From CAZXCQ01 sp964639275 (GTDB taxonomy: Bacteria > Desulfobacterota > DSM-4660 > Desulfatiglandales > Desulfatiglandaceae): 10,081 nt of DNA. The stretch spans positions 1-10,081 of the forward strand of contig CAZXCQ010000229.1 in assembly GCA_964639275.1 (NCBI GenBank). Reading direction: 5' to 3'. The position numbers and the translations under genes are program-made. How positions within the stretch are numbered: the first letter of the stretch is position 1; each line of letters starts with the position of its first letter. This document shows positions 1 to 6,577 of the stretch, piece by piece. Under the pieces are notes generated by a model. That model was not told the DNA's origin and made no database searches. It saw only the letters and a list, made by a program, of their open reading frames with translations.

Positions 1-649
1 AAGGCTGATCCGGTTCATCGCCCCCTGACCCCTGTCTCCTCCCCTCCAGAAAGGCCCGGATGATTGCCTCAACCTCTCCGGTCTTCCCCCAGTAAAAGTG
101 ATCCGCCCCCTGGATAACCTCAAAAACGGCATCGGGGTTCCAGGCCGGCAGCATCTCCGCGATCATAGATGCCGGTGCAATATCATCTTCAGCCCCCGCG
201 ATCACCAGTTGAAGCTTTGGGCTCTGGGAGAAGAAAGAAAAATCGATGAAGTTTACCGGAGGCGATACCATGATCATCCGCCCGGCCCCATCAAAACGAT
301 TTAGACCCAGGGCATTGACCCAGGCCCCGAAGGAATATCCCACAAGGTCTATGGCGGTCTTTCCCAGGTCAGAGAGATACCCGATGGCAGCCCTGACATC
401 TTCCTGCTCGCCCATCCCCTCGTCATATTGCCCTTCACTTCCGCCGGTGCCCCTGAAATTGAACCTGAGGGTGGAATACCCCGCATGCCGATAGGCCCGC
501 ACGATCGATTTGACCACGTTATTGTACATATCGCCCCCGTAAAGGGGATGGGGGTGGGTCACCACGACAGCCTTGTCGCCTCTCGTCTGATCCACGAGGG
601 CCTCGATCTTCAGGCCCCCCGAATCAATCAGGACTCGCTCCTCAGTCAT
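1..649 (-). CDS. Alpha/beta hydrolase, COG2945/dienelactone-hydrolase-like (3' end beyond window)
   Basis: I translated this frame by hand: it is open for 216 codons and leaves the window without a stop. The start is an ATG at 649 with an AGGGAG ribosome site nine bases upstream. The protein reads as a small serine hydrolase. A HPHPLYGG motif at residues 32-39 and RFNFRGTGGSEG at 62-73 form the usual strand/oxyanion region. The nucleophile elbow GYSFG gives Ser106, the GAEDDIAP segment gives the acid (Asp155), and GADHFYWG gives His184. The triad is complete, so the fold is essentially finished and only a short tail should be missing. This pattern is typical of the COG2945 group of about 210 residues, whose substrates are mostly unknown; esters or thioesters are likely. 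It follows the TVP38 gene after 93 bases on the same strand. Family is secure, substrate is not. Confidence 0.88.
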   Translation of the reverse strand, partial: MTEERVLIDSGGLKIEALVDQTRGDKAVVVTHPHPLYGGDMYNNVVKSIVRAYRHAGYSTLRFNFRGTGGSEGQYDEGMGEQEDVRAAIGYLSDLGKTAIDLVGYSFGAWVNALGLNRFDGAGRMIMVSPPVNFIDFSFFSQSPKLQLVIAGAEDDIAPASMIAEMLPAWNPDAVFEVIQGADHFYWGKTGEVEAIIRAFLEGRRQGSGGDEPDQP

Positions 650-742
650 GTTAAGACACTCCCTCTACCCGCACCCACCCACATGACTGTCCTGGTTTCC
701 CCTTGGCGCTCAGGAGACCCGTAGTGCCACCGGTTTCGCCAC

Positions 743-1420
743 TCATGAGTCAACTCTCCTTATCTTTTTTATGATCTTTGGGATAAAGAGCGAAAAGACA
801 AAAAGACCAACAGAAAAGAAGACCTTGAATGAGAGTAACCCGGCCCAGTTCCCCGATACCCAGACCTGTTTGACCGTGCCAATAAAAAATGTAAAGATAA
901 AGGTCCCGACAATGATGCCCAAACCGGTGCCAGCAAAATAGTCCCAGAACCGCACCCGGGTCAGACCCATGCCAAAGTTCATGGGCGTAAATGGAAAATA
1001 GACAAGACGGAGATAGAGGACGGTAGCAAACCCGTTTCGCTCGATGGCATCGTCATATTTCTTTAGCCTGTCCCCAATAAGAGAGGCCGCAAACTCCCTT
1101 CCCAGGGTACGCCCGATAAGGAAGGCAGCACTGGCACCGAGCATGGCCCCCACCCAGACATAGATAAAACCCCAGTAGGCACCAAAGATGGCGGCGCCTA
1201 AGCCCGTCAGAACCGTCCCCGGCACAAACAGGCATATCCCGGCCGTATAAATCAGCATAAATACAACCGGCCCCCAGAGGCCAGCCATATCAAGGAAACG
1301 CCCCAGGGCCTCAGCCGTAAGATATCCTTTGACCGGGGTAAACCTTACCAGGTAGATGCCCACGGCAATAAAGGCAATCAGGAGACAGGCCTTGATTATC
1401 GCCCTTTTTTTCCCTGCCAT
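743..1420 (-). CDS. TVP38/TMEM64 (VTT domain) family integral membrane protein
   Basis: A 225-residue very hydrophobic protein of the TVP38/TMEM64 (SNARE-associated/DedA-related) family. It starts with a short basic stretch (MAGKKR), then a membrane segment at about 8-26, a second at 45-65, and the VTT core. The core shows VPGTVLTGLGAAIFGAYWG, then GASAAFLIGRTLGR, then LRLVYFPFTPMNFGMGLTRV and a further glycine-rich helix; the protein ends in KKIRR. Family members sit in the cytoplasmic membrane and are thought to be lipid scramblases or transporters; no substrate can be read here. The frame stays open upstream to an ATG at 1486, but the extra 22 residues are encoded by an intergenic repeat (1436-1453) and have no ribosome site. 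The ATG at 1420 has a weak GGGG five bases upstream and gives the normal family N-terminus, so I prefer it. Confidence 0.88.
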   Translation of the reverse strand: MAGKKRAIIKACLLIAFIAVGIYLVRFTPVKGYLTAEALGRFLDMAGLWGPVVFMLIYTAGICLFVPGTVLTGLGAAIFGAYWGFIYVWVGAMLGASAAFLIGRTLGREFAASLIGDRLKKYDDAIERNGFATVLYLRLVYFPFTPMNFGMGLTRVRFWDYFAGTGLGIIVGTFIFTFFIGTVKQVWVSGNWAGLLSFKVFFSVGLFVFSLFIPKIIKKIRRVDS

Positions 1421-1435
1421 ACAAACCCCAATATT

Positions 1436-1453
1436 GTAACCGTTCATGGGTTC
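1436..1453 (+). repeat. Short intergenic repeat A, copy 1
   Basis: GTAACCGTTCATGGGTTC here matches GTAGCCGTTCACAGGTTC at 2722-2739 at 15 of 18 positions; a third, inverted copy lies at 2806-2823. All three are intergenic. This copy sits just in front of the TVP38 start and creates a false 22-residue N-terminal extension. Confidence 0.6.
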
Positions 1454-1518
1454 AAAGGTTCCGGGTATCCCAAAAATCCAAACCATCTATTTAGTGGCTG
1501 ACCGAAAAGCTCTTGTTT

Positions 1519-1556
1519 CCCCCTCCCCGGCCCCCTCTCGCCAAGGGAGGAGGGGG
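1519..1556. repeat. GC-rich inverted repeat between arsS-like and TVP38 genes
   Basis: CCCCCTCC at 1519-1526 pairs with GGAGGGGG at 1549-1556 around a loop of about 22 bases. There is no T-run after it on the minus strand, so it is not a classical intrinsic terminator. It may be a dispersed repeat or an mRNA-stabilising stem inside the minus-strand transcript. Confidence 0.5.
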
Positions 1557-1671
1557 TTCCGTTCAGACACTATTTATGAATTCTGAATTGAAAAGGCACA
1601 AGCCTCACCGGGTTCCGACTTTTTGCGAACCCATATTACTTCAATATTCGACATTCCTGGCTCAGATCAAC

Positions 1672-1718
1672 GTAGCCATTTTCGAAACTGGCAGCTGGAC
1701 AGGGCAATGGGGGTTCCG
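1672..1718 (+). repeat. Palindromic repeat family B, degenerate copy 1
   Basis: Positions 1702-1718 (gggcaatgggggttccg) match 6824-6840 at 16 of 17 bases, and GTAGCCATTTTCGAAAC at 1672 resembles the TAGCTTCTTGAAA arm at 6808. The copy ends just beyond the arsS-like stop codon, so it forms the start of that gene's 3' untranslated region. Confidence 0.5.
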
Positions 1719-1722
1719 TTTT

Positions 1723-2682
1723 TCAATTCTCAATGGCCCCGGCACAGGTAAATCCCGCTCCGGCGGTACAGGCATAACAATGGTCTGCCAGAGTAATGGA
1801 GGCCCCTGGTTCAGGAGGGCCGGGCATCTCGGAGACATGCCTTTTCTGGCCGCCCATAAAGAGGCCTTTGGCCAGATTGAAATCACAATCATAGAGATAC
1901 CCATCCCACGAAACCGATACAAACGTCTTGCACATCAGCCCTTCAATGGTTGAGGGGTTAAAACACGAAACCAGTCTCTTCATGTATTTCTCGTCATTAC
2001 CCGAATTCAAAAGCCAGTGCCAGAACCTCCCGAGGGGGGCATTGGCCAGATTGAATAGATTGTTAAAGACAACGCCCCATTTCCTCTCGAGGACCTCCCG
2101 GAATCTCCTCTCGGTCTGGGCCTGAGGGGGAGGGAGAAACGCACCGGTGGGGTTTGACACGAGGTCAAGCTCCAGCCCGGTGCCTTCCTGGCCATAGCCC
2201 ACCGCGTTGAGCCTTTTAAGCACGGCAAGACTGGTGTGAAAGACCCCGCGGCCCCGCTGGGAGTCCACCTGGGATTCGTTTAGGGAAGGCAGCGAGGCGA
2301 CGATAACAACGCGGTGTACCTTCAAGACGTCTATCAGTCGGTCCCGCTTTCCGTCATGCAGGGCGGTCAGATTGGATCGAAGCATGATCTTCGGTGCCAG
2401 CCGGAAGACATCCGTTATCAAGCCCTCGAGATTCGGATTCAGTTCGGGGGCACCACCGGTGATGTCGATTGTTTCAAAATTGCACCTCCGGGCATAGGAG
2501 ACCACCTCATCCATTGTCTCCAAACCCATGATCTCTTTGCGACCCGGCCCGGCACCCAGATGACAATGCCGGCACGCCTGGTTGCAGAGAAGACCGACGT
2601 TAATCTGCAATGTGGTTGTCTCCCCCCTGTTTAACTCAAAACCATATTTGGAGAGAGTTAGATAAAAAGGATCTACATGCAT
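1723..2682 (-). CDS. arsS: ArsS-like radical SAM/Cys-rich protein (arsenosugar biosynthesis type)
   Basis: A 319-residue radical SAM protein. The cluster motif is CNQACRHC (Cys33, Cys37, Cys40, the CX3CX2C pattern that binds the SAM-coordinating 4Fe-4S cluster), followed by the SAM-contacting GGAPE at 76-80. The C-terminal half is the Cys-rich domain typical of ArsS: Cys240, Cys251, the SVSWDGYLYDCDFN segment with Cys266, and HCYACTAGAGFTC with Cys302, Cys305 and Cys313. ArsS-family enzymes are linked to adenosylating methylated arsenic en route to arsenosugars. Length and the LPPPQ segment at 184-188 fit the family. The ATG at 2682 has only a weak ribosome site. The CMD-type gene directly upstream is a known genomic companion of this family. 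No arsenic methyltransferase (arsM) is in the window, so the arsenic role comes from family resemblance alone. Confidence 0.87.
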   Translation of the reverse strand: MHVDPFYLTLSKYGFELNRGETTTLQINVGLLCNQACRHCHLGAGPGRKEIMGLETMDEVVSYARRCNFETIDITGGAPELNPNLEGLITDVFRLAPKIMLRSNLTALHDGKRDRLIDVLKVHRVVIVASLPSLNESQVDSQRGRGVFHTSLAVLKRLNAVGYGQEGTGLELDLVSNPTGAFLPPPQAQTERRFREVLERKWGVVFNNLFNLANAPLGRFWHWLLNSGNDEKYMKRLVSCFNPSTIEGLMCKTFVSVSWDGYLYDCDFNLAKGLFMGGQKRHVSEMPGPPEPGASITLADHCYACTAGAGFTCAGAIEN

Positions 2683-2721
2683 ACTTGCTCAACCCGGATC
2701 TTCAATAACGTCTTTTTTCTG

Positions 2722-2823
2722 GTAGCCGTTCACAGGTTCAGGGGTTTCCCGCTGAAAGCGGGATTGGATTCTTGTCCTTTCCCCGAACCCTGAACGCTGA
2801 ACCCGGAACCTGTAAACGCTTAC
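2722..2823. repeat. Intergenic repeat A in inverted pair with central hairpin
   Basis: GTAGCCGTTCACAGGTTC (2722-2739) and the inverted GAACCTGTAAACGCTTAC (2806-2823) face each other across 66 bases. Inside lies a perfect CCCGCT-GAA-AGCGGG hairpin (2748-2762). The whole unit fills the spacer between the CMD-type gene and the arsS-like gene. On the transcribed strand it could fold into a long stem, but no T-run follows, so termination is not supported. Confidence 0.6.
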
Positions 2824-2836
2824 TTTCTTTTCCCAA

Positions 2837-3169
2837 TCACATGGATAACTTTGCGGCCACGTTGCGCATCTGGACCCCGTGGACCAGCGAGGCCCCCCCT
2901 CGGATAGCTGTTGCCACGTGAATGGCCTCGGTCATCTCCGCCGGATTGGATCCCTTTTCGAGACAGGCCTGGGTATAGGCATCTATGCAATAGGGGCATT
3001 GAACCGCATGGGCCACGGCCAGGGCTATCAGAGACTTTTCCCTTTCTGTGAGTTCGCCCTCTTCAAATACGGCGTTATAATAATCAAAAAACTTCTTTGC
3101 CAACTCAGGCGACTCTTTCCCGATCTCTTCGAATTTCGGAAGGTCTTCTGGTTTGTAATAGGTCTCCAC
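2837..3169 (-). CDS. AhpD/carboxymuconolactone decarboxylase-type peroxidase-like protein, arsenosugar-associated subtype
   Basis: A 110-residue single-domain CMD/AhpD-like protein. The diagnostic redox motif is QCPYCIDAY with Cys58 and Cys61, preceded by EREKSLIALAVAHAV (Glu42, Glu44, His54) and followed by the helical stretch with AIRGGASLVHG at 88-98. Relatives use the CXXC pair for peroxide or disulfide chemistry. The residue four after the second Cys, a His in AhpD itself, is Tyr65 here, so the AhpD proton relay is not fully kept. The closest family I recall is the arsenosugar biosynthesis-associated peroxidase-like group, which sits beside arsS, as here. The start is GTG at 3169 with AAAGGAG nine bases upstream; an ATG seven bases further up is out of frame. 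It lies 30 bases behind zwf, probably in the same transcript. Confidence 0.87.
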   Translation of the reverse strand: METYYKPEDLPKFEEIGKESPELAKKFFDYYNAVFEEGELTEREKSLIALAVAHAVQCPYCIDAYTQACLEKGSNPAEMTEAIHVATAIRGGASLVHGVQMRNVAAKLSM

Positions 3170-3199
3170 TCTCCATCTCTCCTTTCGTTCCTTCCTCCC

Positions 3200-4777
3200 T
3201 TAACTACCTGGCCTCCCCGGGCCCCCGGGCAGCCCGGGCCCCCAACTCCCAGCCTCATAGGGCAGAAGCATCTCTCGACGTTCTCCACAGGTCTCGCATT
3301 GCTCCAGGATCGGTGTCAAGAATGACCAGCAGAGCTCGACACCGTCCTGCCGCCAGAAAAGCATTTGGTCACCCAGCATACAATCGATCAGCACCTTTTC
3401 ATAGGGATCCAGGAGAGGGCCCTCATAATTCTGCCTGTATTCAAAATCCATTGTCACAGAACGGAGGCACAACCGGGCACCAGGATTCTTTGTCTGAAAT
3501 GTCAGGATTATCTTCTCCTCCGGGTAGATCCCGATGCTCAATCGATTGGCAATGATATGCTCACCCAGTACCTGCCTGAACATGGAGTGGGGGACCTCCT
3601 TAAACTGGATCGCGATCTCGGTCAATTTACTGGCCAGCCTCTTTCCGGAACAGAGGTAGAAGGGGACACCCTGCCACCGCCAGTTATCCAGAAAGACCTT
3701 CATCATTGCAAAGGTCGGGACGAGCGAGTCGGCATCCACACCCGGTTCATCCCGATAGCCCACAACCGCCTCCCCGTTGACGGTCCCGGGGCCATATTGC
3801 CCAAGGGCCAAATACTCCCGGAGATCTTCAACCGGAAAGGGTCTTAAGGCCCGATACACCTTGACCTTTTCGTCACGCACCCGGTCGGCCTCGAAGAGGG
3901 ATGGCGGCTCCATCGCGGTCAGCGCCAGGAGCTGCATCATATGGTTCTGGAACATATCCCTCAGTACACCGGCCTCTTCATAGTACCCTGCGCGGTGCTC
4001 CACACCCAGGGTCTCAGCCGCTGTTATGGCCACGTGATCGATATATCTCCTGTTCCAGATGGGTTCGAATATCGCATTGGCAAAACGGAACGTCAGGATA
4101 TTCTGAACCGTCTCTTTGGCCAGGTAATGATCAATCCTGAATATCTGGTGTTCCTGAAAATGGTCATGAAGCGACCGGTCCAGATCGACAGCGGTCCCCA
4201 GATCTCTGCCAAAGGGCTTTTCCACAACGACCCGTGCCCAACCATTACCGTCTTTGTTCTCGACCCCCAGACCTGCCTCACCAATCGACCGGCCGACAGC
4301 CTTGCAAAGCGATGGAGGAATGGCAAGATAAAAGATCCGGTTTCCGCGCGTGCCATGTCTCTTATCCAATTCCCTGAGAAACCCGGCCAGTTCCACAAAG
4401 GAAGTCACATCGTCATATTCAATAGCTCGATAGTGGAGCAATTCGGAAAAGGCCTGCCATTCGGACCGGTTCTTGTCGAGGTCAGCGTCCGCGGCCTGTT
4501 TCACCTTTTCCCTAAAACCCTGGCTGCTCAACCCTGTGCGACTGCACCCCACTATCAGAGGCGGCTCGGGTAGTCCACCATTTCGGTACAGGTTAAATAA
4601 AGCCGGAACCAGTCTCCGCTGGGTCAAATCGCCCGAGGCCCCCACAATCACAATGGTGCAAGGATCGATTTGCCCATCAATCAGACAACTATCAATGGGA
4701 ATGCCCATATCAGGTGCCTTGCTCGTTACCCGTGTCACCTCAACATGGTCTCCTGGCTTTTGGGTATTCTCCTCCAT
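3200..4777 (-). CDS. zwf: Glucose-6-phosphate dehydrogenase
   Basis: 525 residues. It oxidises glucose 6-phosphate to 6-phosphogluconolactone in the cytoplasm, the first step of the oxidative pentose phosphate pathway, forming NADPH. The nucleotide fingerprint GASGDLTQRRLVPALFNLY lies at 46-64 (Ser48), with Arg80 of GCSRTG placed to contact the 2'-phosphate of NADP. The catalytic signature RIDHYLAKE is at 214-222 (Asp216, His217), and the second catalytic His is His279 in RDMFQNHMMQ. The rest follows the family to YEAGSWGPG near the end. About 40 residues precede the fingerprint, longer than in enterobacterial enzymes. The last 12 residues (GLPGGPGRPGS-like) are Gly/Pro-only and come from a strong GC hairpin in the DNA. 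An AAGG lies eight bases before the ATG. It follows gnd after 26 bases; no lactonase gene lies between. Confidence 0.95.
   Translation of the reverse strand: MEENTQKPGDHVEVTRVTSKAPDMGIPIDSCLIDGQIDPCTIVIVGASGDLTQRRLVPALFNLYRNGGLPEPPLIVGCSRTGLSSQGFREKVKQAADADLDKNRSEWQAFSELLHYRAIEYDDVTSFVELAGFLRELDKRHGTRGNRIFYLAIPPSLCKAVGRSIGEAGLGVENKDGNGWARVVVEKPFGRDLGTAVDLDRSLHDHFQEHQIFRIDHYLAKETVQNILTFRFANAIFEPIWNRRYIDHVAITAAETLGVEHRAGYYEEAGVLRDMFQNHMMQLLALTAMEPPSLFEADRVRDEKVKVYRALRPFPVEDLREYLALGQYGPGTVNGEAVVGYRDEPGVDADSLVPTFAMMKVFLDNWRWQGVPFYLCSGKRLASKLTEIAIQFKEVPHSMFRQVLGEHIIANRLSIGIYPEEKIILTFQTKNPGARLCLRSVTMDFEYRQNYEGPLLDPYEKVLIDCMLGDQMLFWRQDGVELCWSFLTPILEQCETCGERREMLLPYEAGSWGPGLPGGPGRPGS
3219..3241 (-). 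repeat. GC-only hairpin inside the zwf 3' end
   Basis: GGGCCCCCGGGC (3219-3230) pairs with GCCCGGGCCC (3232-3241) with a two-base bulge and a one-base loop. It encodes the Gly/Pro tail of the zwf product and ends 17 bases before the stop. No T-run follows, so it is not an intrinsic terminator. It could slow ribosomes or protect the upstream mRNA from exonucleases ahead of the CMD-type gene. Confidence 0.55.
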
Positions 4778-4803
4778 CTTGTCGCCTTGCCCCTTTGGGC
4801 GAT

Positions 4804-5724
4804 CTATCCCCTGTCCTTCCTATCCCCGGCGACCACTGCATGACCACCAAATTCTCTTCGAAGCGCCGCGATGAGTCTATCTGAAAACGACTCCTTTTCG
4901 CGCGAGCGAAACCGGCTCAAGAGGGAAAGGGCGATCACGGGCGCCGACACCCCCGTCTCAATGACCTGCTGGACCGTCCACCTGCCTTCCCCGGAATCCT
5001 CGACATACCCCCGAACCCCTGAGAGCCTCTCATCCTTTTCAAAGACCTCCTGGGCCAGCTCCAGGAGCCACGAACGCACCACGCTCCCCTGGTTCCAGAG
5101 GTGGGCAATCTGGGCAAAATTGAGTGTTTCAGAGTAAGGGGAGGCCTCCAGAATATCAAAGCCCTCGCCGTAGGCCTGCATCATCCCATATTCTATACCA
5201 TTATGGACCATCTTAACAAAGTGCCCCGCCCCGACTCCTCCGCAATAGAGATACCCCTCGTCGGGTGCCAGGGCCTTAAATATCGGCTCAACATATTGAA
5301 AAACCTCTTTGGCCCCGCCGACCATCAGGCAATATCCGATCTCAAGCCCCCAGATGCCGCCGCTGACACCCACGTCCATAAACCGAATTCCCTTCTGCGC
5401 AAGCAGATCGGCCCGGCGAATATCGTCCTTATAATAGGTGTTTCCACCATCGATCAGAATATCGCCCGGTTCCAGGATCTCCTTCAGGCTATTGACATGC
5501 TCATCCACAGCCGAGCCAGCGGGCAACATCAGCCACACGGTTCTGGGTGCCACAAGCTTCCCCGCCAGTTCATCGAGGGAGTATGCCCCGTCAGCCCCTT
5601 CCTTGACGGCTTGGGCCGTCCTTTGCCGCGTGCGGTTGTAGGCAACCACCTCCTGCCCCCGCCTCAGGAGCCGTTTTGTCATATTCAAACCCATCCGTCC
5701 CAGGCCGATCATCCCGATCTGCAT
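4804..5724 (-). CDS. gnd: 6-phosphogluconate dehydrogenase, decarboxylating, short form
   Basis: 306 residues: the short 6PGDH class, against about 470 for the classical E. coli form. It converts 6-phosphogluconate to ribulose 5-phosphate and CO2. The Rossmann motif GLGRMG is at 7-12. DGGN is at 92-95, substrate-binding GVSGG at 119-123, and the catalytic helix FVKMVHNGIEYG at 169-180 supplies Lys171, Asn175 and Glu178. EDSGEGRWTVQ at 242-252 is the second conserved block. After strand 2 the sequence is YNRT (residues 29-32); the same Asn-Arg-Thr holds the NADP phosphate in animal 6PGDH, so NADP use is likely (inference). A GGGGG lies eight bases before the ATG. It starts 11 bases after the stop of the deleted oxidoreductase and is followed by zwf after 26 bases, so one transcript is likely. 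Confidence 0.94.
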   Translation of the reverse strand: MQIGMIGLGRMGLNMTKRLLRRGQEVVAYNRTRQRTAQAVKEGADGAYSLDELAGKLVAPRTVWLMLPAGSAVDEHVNSLKEILEPGDILIDGGNTYYKDDIRRADLLAQKGIRFMDVGVSGGIWGLEIGYCLMVGGAKEVFQYVEPIFKALAPDEGYLYCGGVGAGHFVKMVHNGIEYGMMQAYGEGFDILEASPYSETLNFAQIAHLWNQGSVVRSWLLELAQEVFEKDERLSGVRGYVEDSGEGRWTVQQVIETGVSAPVIALSLLSRFRSREKESFSDRLIAALRREFGGHAVVAGDRKDRG

Positions 5725-5735
5725 CTTCTGTCCCC

Positions 5736-6494
5736 CTATCCACAGGCCCTTCCCTTGAGGTGAAAAAAGAGCTTCAATCCCTTCCTGACCTTATTGGAGA
5801 AGATCTTTGACGAGAAATAGGCCCCCGCCACACGCTTATTTATCTCACCCGCAACCCCCTTGATGACGGCCTCCTTTTCTAAACCCCGATCATCAGTTCG
5901 AACCACCAAAGCGTTCAAATAGAAGGTCACGCCCTCGTCACTCAGGACCTTGAGGACTTCGTCGGCCAGGTCCTTGTCCTCTTTGCCCAAGATCTGGTTG
6001 CTCCGTTGGACCACAGAGACCTTTGTCCCGAGGCGGCAGAAGGCCTGGGCCATCTCAGTGGCTATGGGACCGGCCCCAAGGATAATCATAGAGCGGGGAA
6101 GATGGTCAAGGTAGAAGATCTCTTTGTTAGTAACATAGGGGGTCTTGTCCAGATCTTTTATGGGGGGAATCGATGGGGACGAACCAGTTGCGATAACCCA
6201 GTTCTTTGCAGAGATCTTCTTCCCGTTCCTCCTTACCACATCCGCATAATCCACCTCCGGGACTTCCAGTCTGGGAAGACCGAACCGCCCAGCATTTTTT
6301 ATCTGGTGATACACTTGGGCGGTCTTGATAAGCGTCTTGCTGGGCACACATCCATAATGGAGGCAGTCACCCCCGAGTTCTTCCTCCCTCTCCACGAGGA
6401 GTGTCTTGGCACCCAGTTGGGCCGCTCCGGACGCAACGGTCAGACCGGCTGCTCCACCGCCCATGATGCCGATGTCGAAGTCATAGTCTGCCAT
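5736..6494 (-). CDS. Internally deleted mercuric reductase/dihydrolipoamide dehydrogenase-like flavoprotein (probable decayed gene)
   Basis: 252 residues read from ATG 6494, against roughly 470-490 for full-length relatives. The N-terminus is intact: FAD motif GGGAAG at 12-17, then GGDCLHYGCVPSK with the redox-active pair Cys44/Cys49. The text jumps at residues 85-92 from VDYADVV straight to NGKKISAKNWVIATG, skipping about 40 residues normally between them. The NAD motif GAGPIA at 140-145 is present. A second jump at about 210-217 joins the middle of the NAD domain to GEINKRVAGAYFSSKIFS, normally the last 35 residues. The lost part holds the second FAD-contacting block (usually ending in GD) and the dimerisation domain with its catalytic His. 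Both joins keep frame. An ATG at 6584 extends the frame, but that stretch is an intergenic repeat; 6494 has GGAG four bases upstream. Either a real remnant or an assembly/consensus collapse; as written it should not be an active disulfide reductase. Confidence 0.8.
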   Translation of the reverse strand: MADYDFDIGIMGGGAAGLTVASGAAQLGAKTLLVEREEELGGDCLHYGCVPSKTLIKTAQVYHQIKNAGRFGLPRLEVPEVDYADVVRRNGKKISAKNWVIATGSSPSIPPIKDLDKTPYVTNKEIFYLDHLPRSMIILGAGPIATEMAQAFCRLGTKVSVVQRSNQILGKEDKDLADEVLKVLSDEGVTFYLNALVVRTDDRGLEKEAVIKGVAGEINKRVAGAYFSSKIFSNKVRKGLKLFFHLKGRACG

Positions 6495-6527
6495 GGCACT
6501 CCAAAAACCAATCAACACCCACTCTTT

Positions 6528-6577
6528 GTCATTTCCGCGGGGCCTGTCTCCGCCAAGGTGGGGGCCGGAATCCAGGG
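6528..6577. repeat. GC-rich intergenic palindromic repeat (gtcattyccgcggggcc type)
   Basis: The stretch reads GTCATTTCCGCGGGGCCTG, then CTCCGCCAAGGTGGGGGCC and GGAATCCAGGG. It has the look of a widespread intergenic repeat of the form 'gtcattcccgcggg...ccggaatccaggg' that I know from several bacterial genomes. CCGCC/GGTGG form the central stem with one wobble pair. It lies upstream of the oxidoreductase start at 6494 and supplies a false 30-residue N-terminal extension. Confidence 0.55.

Larger units (their letters stand above)
1421..1722. other. Gene-free spacer of about 300 bases filled with repeats
   Basis: Between the arsS-like stop and the TVP38 start I see no gene. The spacer holds a copy of an 18-base repeat (1436-1453), a GC-rich inverted repeat (1519-1556) and a degenerate copy of a larger palindromic family (about 1672-1718). 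The middle part (1565-1670) is plain AT-richer sequence with nothing recognisable. The open frames crossing it have no ribosome site and no family resemblance. Confidence 0.6.

Noticed and set aside
1421..1486. Upstream ATG (1486) extending the TVP38 protein by 22 residues
   Set aside because: The extension is the translation of an intergenic repeat and lacks a ribosome site.
2748..2762. CCCGCT-GAA-AGCGGG hairpin as a rho-independent terminator after the CMD gene
   Set aside because: No T-run follows in the direction of transcription, and it sits inside a larger repeat.
3941..4573. Plus-strand open frame of 210 codons opposite zwf
   Set aside because: It is antisense to a clear zwf frame with full family motifs, shows no protein family features and has no ribosome site.
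5101..5763. Plus-strand open frame of 220 codons opposite gnd
   Set aside because: Antisense shadow of gnd, without recognisable motifs.
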